Source: RZYY01 sp036794825 (lineage in GTDB: Bacteria; Bacteroidota; Bacteroidia; Bacteroidales; 4484-276). Taken from it: a stretch of 64,000 nucleotides of DNA. Under the pieces are notes generated by a model. That model saw only the letters and a list, made by a program, of their open reading frames with translations, was not told the origin of the DNA and did not search any database. The stretch lies in NCBI GenBank assembly GCA_036794825.1, contig DAIRGA010000023.1, positions 1-64,000 of the forward strand, given 5' to 3'. Position numbers and translations under genes: made by a program. Every line of letters starts with the position of its first letter. Position 1 is the stretch's first letter. This document shows, one piece after another, positions 60,320-64,000 of this stretch.

Positions 60320-61291
60320 TTAATTATGTAAACTTCGGATTCTCAATTCTTTAAATATTTCAGCAAAATCCGGATTTTGAGACAAATCCCTGAAAATATC
60401 CGGCGTGTGGCGGAGACCGGTTAATGAATTCTCCAGAAGCCTGATTTCAGCTGATACTGCAAATTCCGGTCGTATGGCGGCATTTTCAATTATTCCATTT
60501 CGAACTTCCAGTTGAAGATTAACTTTCCCATCTCCAGTTAGAATGCTTTTTGAAAAAGTGTAAACGGGTGAATAGCCAAAATTCCATTCCCAGGTTTTGT
60601 ATTTCTTTTGCACAAGTTGTTCAATTTTTTGAATATCGTGTTGGTTTAAATCATAATAACCGGGATTGTCAAAATTTCCTGCGATTTGGGTTTCCAGGAA
60701 AAGCCTGAACTCAACCATTTCCATTTTTACCGGTAAGTGATCCCTGATATTTGTGACCCGGCTCCTCACCGACTGAACTGCCTTGTCAATGAAACTTGCA
60801 TTGCCGGGTTTTATCGCTTCTTCAAGATTTTCGAGATTTGTTTCAAAGAGCAGAGTGCCGTGGTGGAGCACGCGGTTTTTGTGCACATGCTCTGCATTAC
60901 CGGATATCTTCAAATCATTGATCCTGATATCATTTCGGATTCCCAAAGTCGCAGCTAATCCTAATTTTCTCAAAGCATCAGCAACCGGCTGAACGAATCT
61001 TCGGAAATTGACCAATTTCTCTCTCTCACCATTAGATATAAAGGTAAAGTTGAGATTGCCCTCGTCATGATAAACAGTTCCTCCTCCTGAAATTCTCCTG
61101 ATTACCGGGATCTGTTGCTGATCAACAAAGTCAGTATTCACCTCGGCAAGTGTGTTCTGATGCTTTCCAACCACCAGACAAGGCTCGTTTTGCCAGAGCA
61201 TAAAGAGGTCGTCCTGAAAGAATTTGAGGAAATATTCCTCGGCAGCAATATTGAAATAGGGATTTGTTGAGTGCCGGCGAACTAATAACAT
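60320..61291 (-). CDS. lplA: Lipoate-protein ligase A
   Basis: 323 residues. It adds lipoate to E2 and GcvH domains using ATP. The catalytic part shows VGKHQNTLAEVNTDFVDQQ, RRISGGGTVYHDEGNLNFTF and GNAEHVHKNRVLHHGTLLFE with the conserved lysine. A C-terminal accessory domain (KYKTWEWNFGYSPVYTF) is present as in LplA. Divergent-free neighbours on both sides on the same strand. Confidence 0.95.
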   Translation of the reverse strand: MLLVRRHSTNPYFNIAAEEYFLKFFQDDLFMLWQNEPCLVVGKHQNTLAEVNTDFVDQQQIPVIRRISGGGTVYHDEGNLNFTFISNGEREKLVNFRRFVQPVADALRKLGLAATLGIRNDIRINDLKISGNAEHVHKNRVLHHGTLLFETNLENLEEAIKPGNASFIDKAVQSVRSRVTNIRDHLPVKMEMVEFRLFLETQIAGNFDNPGYYDLNQHDIQKIEQLVQKKYKTWEWNFGYSPVYTFSKSILTGDGKVNLQLEVRNGIIENAAIRPEFAVSAEIRLLENSLTGLRHTPDIFRDLSQNPDFAEIFKELRIRSLHN

Positions 61292-61412
61292 TGCGATGGT
61301 TTAGCCTGATGAAAAATCAAGGGTATAAACCAACATTCCAGGGTTTTGATAGGATTTTTGGGAAATTTAACAAAACAACGCTGTCGGTCTAATAATTGGT
61401 AGGCCAGATATT

Positions 61413-61724
61413 TTACTCTTCCGGCTCTTCGGCTTCAGCCACATCCTCCACTGCATCTTCGGCTGGTGCTTCAATGTCATCGCCTGAATCAACCTGCTTG
61501 GTGAATTTTTCGACCTCTTCGATCGAATCCACTTTCACCTTGACCTTAACCAGGTAAGAGGCATCATCGGTATCTACTGTGATCACATGCATAAAGTCGC
61601 CGTTTCCTTTATCAACGCGCTGAACATGATTTGCCCATCCATCGGGGTATTTCTTTCTGATCGCCTCCATCACATCATCAGAAATGTTTTCAATGCTTTT
61701 TATGACACGTTTTTTCTGTATCAT
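61413..61724 (-). CDS. Small acidic protein conserved in Bacteroidota, unknown function
   Basis: 103 residues. The first 70 form an alpha/beta core (IRKKYPDGWANHVQRVDKGN; ITVDTDDASYLVKVKVKVDS) and the last 25 are acidic and alanine-rich (APAEDAVEDVAEAEEPEE). I recognise this only as a widespread Bacteroidota hypothetical protein. No catalytic motif and no export signal are seen. It stands alone between lplA and truA. Confidence 0.7.
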   Translation of the reverse strand: MIQKKRVIKSIENISDDVMEAIRKKYPDGWANHVQRVDKGNGDFMHVITVDTDDASYLVKVKVKVDSIEEVEKFTKQVDSGDDIEAPAEDAVEDVAEAEEPEE

Positions 61725-61942
61725 GATCTAAATATTATATTTAATGCGCTGATTATCAGCCTACTAAATTCGTTTAACAAGAAATTTTTACCGGGCAAAA
61801 TAACAGACTATGCCCGATAAAAACAAGCTTTTAACATTACAATTCAAAAAAAATTGCACAAATCAGTCCGATAGCTAAGAATTTTATCTGCTAACAAATT
61901 CAAAATCTGTGATTTCAAATTTGGCTTAAGCAAGCGGATGTT

Positions 61943-62692
61943 TTAAAATGTAAGAATTTTACTCCAATCATAATCAACACTTTCGAGAAACAAAGCATGA
62001 GCAGGAGCCGACATCCCGGCATTCTGCCGGTTTTTGCTTTCGATAATGAACTTGAAATCCTCCAGTGTTATTCTACCTCTTCCAATATCAACCAAAGTAC
62101 CAACAATAGCCCTGACCATATTTCTAAGAAAACGATCTGACTGAATCGTAAAAACAAGCTGACTGCCCTCCTCCTTCCAAAATGCTGCGGAGACCATGCA
62201 GTTATTAGTTTTGACATCGGTGTGCAATTTAGAAAAACTGGTAAAATCCGAATATTGTTGAAGGATCCCGGCAGCATGGTTCATGGCATTTACATCCGGC
62301 CGTTGGTGCACAAACCAGGAATAATCGTTGGTGAAAGGATTTTTTCGTGTTTCGATGTGATAGGTATAGGTTCTCGAAATGGCATCAAACCTGGCATGAG
62401 CAGCGCTGTTTACCTGGAAAATCCTGAGTACGGCAATATCTTTTGACAGGAAGCTATTGAGTTGATTTACAAGTTTATCGGTATCAAAAAGTTTGTCAAC
62501 GTCAAAATGAGCAAAATACTGCCGGGCATGAACCCCGGTATCGGTTCTGCCGCAGCCGGTGATGTGCCCGACTAAGGAGGCTCTGTAGCGAAGCGCGAGC
62601 TCAACTTTTTCCTGAACCGAAGGCGCCCCCGGCTGCAATTGCCAACCACAGTAGGCTGAACCATCGTATTTAAGTTCGATGAAATACCTCAT
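61943..62692 (-). CDS. truA: tRNA pseudouridine synthase A
   Basis: 249 residues from the ATG at 62692 (MRYFIELKYDGSAYCGWQLQ); a TTG in frame at 62713 lies inside the promoter. TruA makes pseudouridine at positions 38-40 of tRNAs. The catalytic aspartate is in GCGRTDTGVHARQYF, and the C-terminal FLRNMVRAIVGTLVDIGRGR is typical. Own promoter upstream. Confidence 0.97.
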   Translation of the reverse strand: MRYFIELKYDGSAYCGWQLQPGAPSVQEKVELALRYRASLVGHITGCGRTDTGVHARQYFAHFDVDKLFDTDKLVNQLNSFLSKDIAVLRIFQVNSAAHARFDAISRTYTYHIETRKNPFTNDYSWFVHQRPDVNAMNHAAGILQQYSDFTSFSKLHTDVKTNNCMVSAAFWKEEGSQLVFTIQSDRFLRNMVRAIVGTLVDIGRGRITLEDFKFIIESKNRQNAGMSAPAHALFLESVDYDWSKILTF

Positions 62693-62710
62693 CTTTCGCT
62701 TTTTGACCGG

Positions 62711-62718
62711 CAAAAATA
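62711..62718 (-). promoter_or_regulatory. -7 element of truA
   Basis: Minus strand TATTTTTG followed by CCGGTCAAAAAGCG, 18 bases before the ATG at 62692. Confidence 0.6.
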
Positions 62719-62781
62719 TTCTAATCGCAGGAAAATGGGAAAAACAATCCTATCCGGCAAATCACTTGGCCGAATATTTCC

Positions 62782-62789
62782 TACTTTTG
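62782..62789 (+). promoter_or_regulatory. -7 element of the response regulator gene
   Basis: TACTTTTG followed by CGGGTGCAAAC, 118 bases before the ATG at 62908. It is divergent from the truA element, 64 bases away. Confidence 0.5.
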
Positions 62790-62907
62790 CGGGTGCAAAC
62801 TGAGTGTTCTTTTTGCCATTTGAAAGGATTCATTGACGCTTCAAAAGTATATTTCATTGACTTACAGCTATTAACAAAATAAGTGAAACTTTTTTATTTC
62901 ATAAATC

Positions 62908-63405
62908 ATGGAAAACAAGAAAAAAATTCTCATCGTTGATGACGACATTGATGTGATCACCGTGTTGGAGGCAATCCTGACCAAAGAAGGCTACGAAGTG
63001 CACTCAGCCATGAACAAGAAAGAGGGCATCCAGAAATTGCGCAGCATCAAACCTGATCTCGCCATCCTCGATGTTATGATGACCACCCAGTACGAAGGTT
63101 TCGAACTGGCGCAGCAGATTTTGCAAAGCGAGGAGTTCAAATCCATTCCCTTCCTCATGCAATCGTCCATTGATATCCTGATGACCAACAAACCGGCGAT
63201 TCAGGAGATGGCTCGAGAATTCCGGAAAGACCCCAATTTCAAGGATTTGCAGGTAATTCTGATCAAGAATATCGAAGACGGCACGGCAGGGATTGATTAT
63301 AAAGGAGAAGACGGTTTATCCCATTTTTTCCCGGTTCGGGGATTCATCAGAAAACCCGTGGATGCTCATAAGATCCTTCCCGAAATTGCCAAACACATCA
63401 ATTAA
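62908..63405 (+). CDS. Single-domain response regulator with an insert
   Basis: 165 residues, longer than a plain receiver (about 120). The phospho-acceptor is D55 in PDLAILDVMM, with D11-D13 at the acid pocket and K149 in GFIRKPVDAHK. The extra residues, about 88-140, lie between strand 4 (PFLMQSSI) and strand 5, and are charged and helical (EMAREFRKDPNFKDLQVIL). No output domain is present, so it may act as a phosphorelay or stand-alone switch. A sensor-like gene starts 234 bases downstream on the same strand. Confidence 0.9.
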   Translation: MENKKKILIVDDDIDVITVLEAILTKEGYEVHSAMNKKEGIQKLRSIKPDLAILDVMMTTQYEGFELAQQILQSEEFKSIPFLMQSSIDILMTNKPAIQEMAREFRKDPNFKDLQVILIKNIEDGTAGIDYKGEDGLSHFFPVRGFIRKPVDAHKILPEIAKHIN

Positions 63406-63570
63406 CCTGTTGACAAATAGTCCCTCCTGTCAACCTCATATTGATTTTTATTCGTTGTTCATGGCATCCACAAAACGCTGATATATAATATTTTAATTAA
63501 ACTTTAGCCCGATCAGAAATTTATTTTACGATCAACATGCAAAGTCTTACCGATGGCATAAATCATCCCA

Positions 63571-63607
63571 AATAAAGTATGAACCCAATTCATACTTTAT
63601 TTTTTTC
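63571..63607 (+). terminator. Intrinsic terminator after the response regulator
   Basis: AATAAAGTATGAA (63571-63583) pairs perfectly with TTCATACTTTATT (63589-63601), five-base loop, followed by six more T. AT-rich but long. It separates the regulator from the sensor gene that follows. Confidence 0.75.
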
Positions 63608-63639
63608 TATCAAATTGTAAATTACGGGAAGTAATTTTT

Positions 63640-64000
63640 ATGAAAATTCGCATCAGAATACCGCTGAAATTAAAGTTGTTTTTACCAGTTTCTGCGATCA
63701 TCATCATCGTTGTAACTTCAGTTACCCTTCTCTTTATCAACCGGTCAATCAGAACCTTCAACGAACAGATATCCAACAATTTGCAACTTGAGGTGCAGAC
63801 CATTTCGAAGATGTTTGAGCGCGAAGCCTCGCTCAAGCTCGAAAAAGTGCAGACCAACCTTAAAGTGGCTCATGCGCATTTTTACGATGAGAAACTTGAA
63901 ATCCAAGACAAGACCATTGATATCGAAGTCGAAAACCAGCAAACGGGAGCAAAACATGCGGCCAGGATTAGCCTATGGAAACTTGACGACAAGTTGCTTG
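63640..64000 (+). CDS. Sensor protein with extracytoplasmic Cache-like domain (partial, runs off window)
   Basis: From the ATG at 63640 the frame stays open to the window edge (120 residues, no stop). It starts MKIRIRIPLKLKLFLPVSAI, with one membrane helix to about residue 33 (IIIIVVTSVTLLFI), followed by a periplasmic helical segment (NEQISNNLQLEVQTISKMFE) and QQTGAKHAARISLWKLDDKL. This matches the start of a Cache-domain chemoreceptor or histidine kinase; the output part is beyond the window. Confidence 0.75.
   Translation, partial: MKIRIRIPLKLKLFLPVSAIIIIVVTSVTLLFINRSIRTFNEQISNNLQLEVQTISKMFEREASLKLEKVQTNLKVAHAHFYDEKLEIQDKTIDIEVENQQTGAKHAARISLWKLDDKLL

Noticed and set aside
61943..62713. 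TruA start at TTG 62713
   Set aside because: It overlaps the TATTTTTG promoter element; the ATG at 62692 is the standard TruA start.

Overview
The window looks like chromosome of a member of the Bacteroidota, most likely a Bacteroidales-like lineage. Evidence for this is the many promoter -7 elements of the TAnnTTTG type, the scarcity of Shine-Dalgarno sequences, the gene order secY-map-infA-rpmJ inside the ribosomal protein cluster, zinc-free forms of S14, L31 and L36, a Bacteroidota-type UPF0365/FloA with NfeD, and a cobalamin riboswitch in front of a TonB-dependent receptor and a BtuG-like lipoprotein. I cannot name a genus from sequence alone.

Layout. 1-300: tRNA-Ser and tRNA-Pro with their own promoter and terminator. 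386-3980: a membrane metallophosphoesterase, an Hsp20 chaperone and a class V PLP aminotransferase. 4201-23704: one 19.5 kb minus-strand cluster, rpsL-rpsG-fusA, the S10/spc/alpha ribosomal protein genes, secY, map, infA, rpoA, rplQ and eno, ending in a strong intrinsic terminator. The short genes rpmJ and rpmD are present. 24113-32607: mostly plus-strand housekeeping genes (LuxC-type acyl-CoA reductase, rpmE type B, a GlmU-like beta-helix protein, lon, small membrane proteins and lipoproteins). 32674-36062: an envelope polysaccharide-type cluster (Gfo/Idh oxidoreductase, lipoprotein, sugar-1-phosphate transferase). 36119-42396: pcm, a RelA-type enzyme, clpS-nfeD-floA, a Nudix hydrolase and an OsmC-like protein. 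42430-46875: a broken glycosyltransferase fragment, a small membrane protein and a riboswitch-controlled vitamin B12 uptake locus. 47063-48642: ridA, a HigBA-like toxin-antitoxin pair and a decayed second ridA copy, the most accessory-looking part of the window. 48932-64000: a PAS histidine kinase, a GH43 glycosidase, two aminotransferases, DUF1573 and Omp85-type envelope proteins, an MBL-fold hydrolase, a DRTGG/ATPase pair, a DUF1338 enzyme, lplA, truA, a response regulator and the start of a sensor protein cut by the window edge.

Most of the window is core genome and I see no convincing new multi-gene defence or mobile system, no CRISPR array, no transposase and no prophage. The points that most deserve a second look are: three promoters of translation genes (tRNA, rpsL operon, rpmE) that share the same initially transcribed sequence; a RelA protein with substituted hydrolase residues and an insertion of about 80 residues in its synthetase domain, preceded by a long hairpin; an apparent missing start codon in the riboswitch-controlled btuB-like gene; the ridA duplication that flanks a toxin-antitoxin pair; and the orphan DRTGG/HATPase pair behind an operator-like palindrome.
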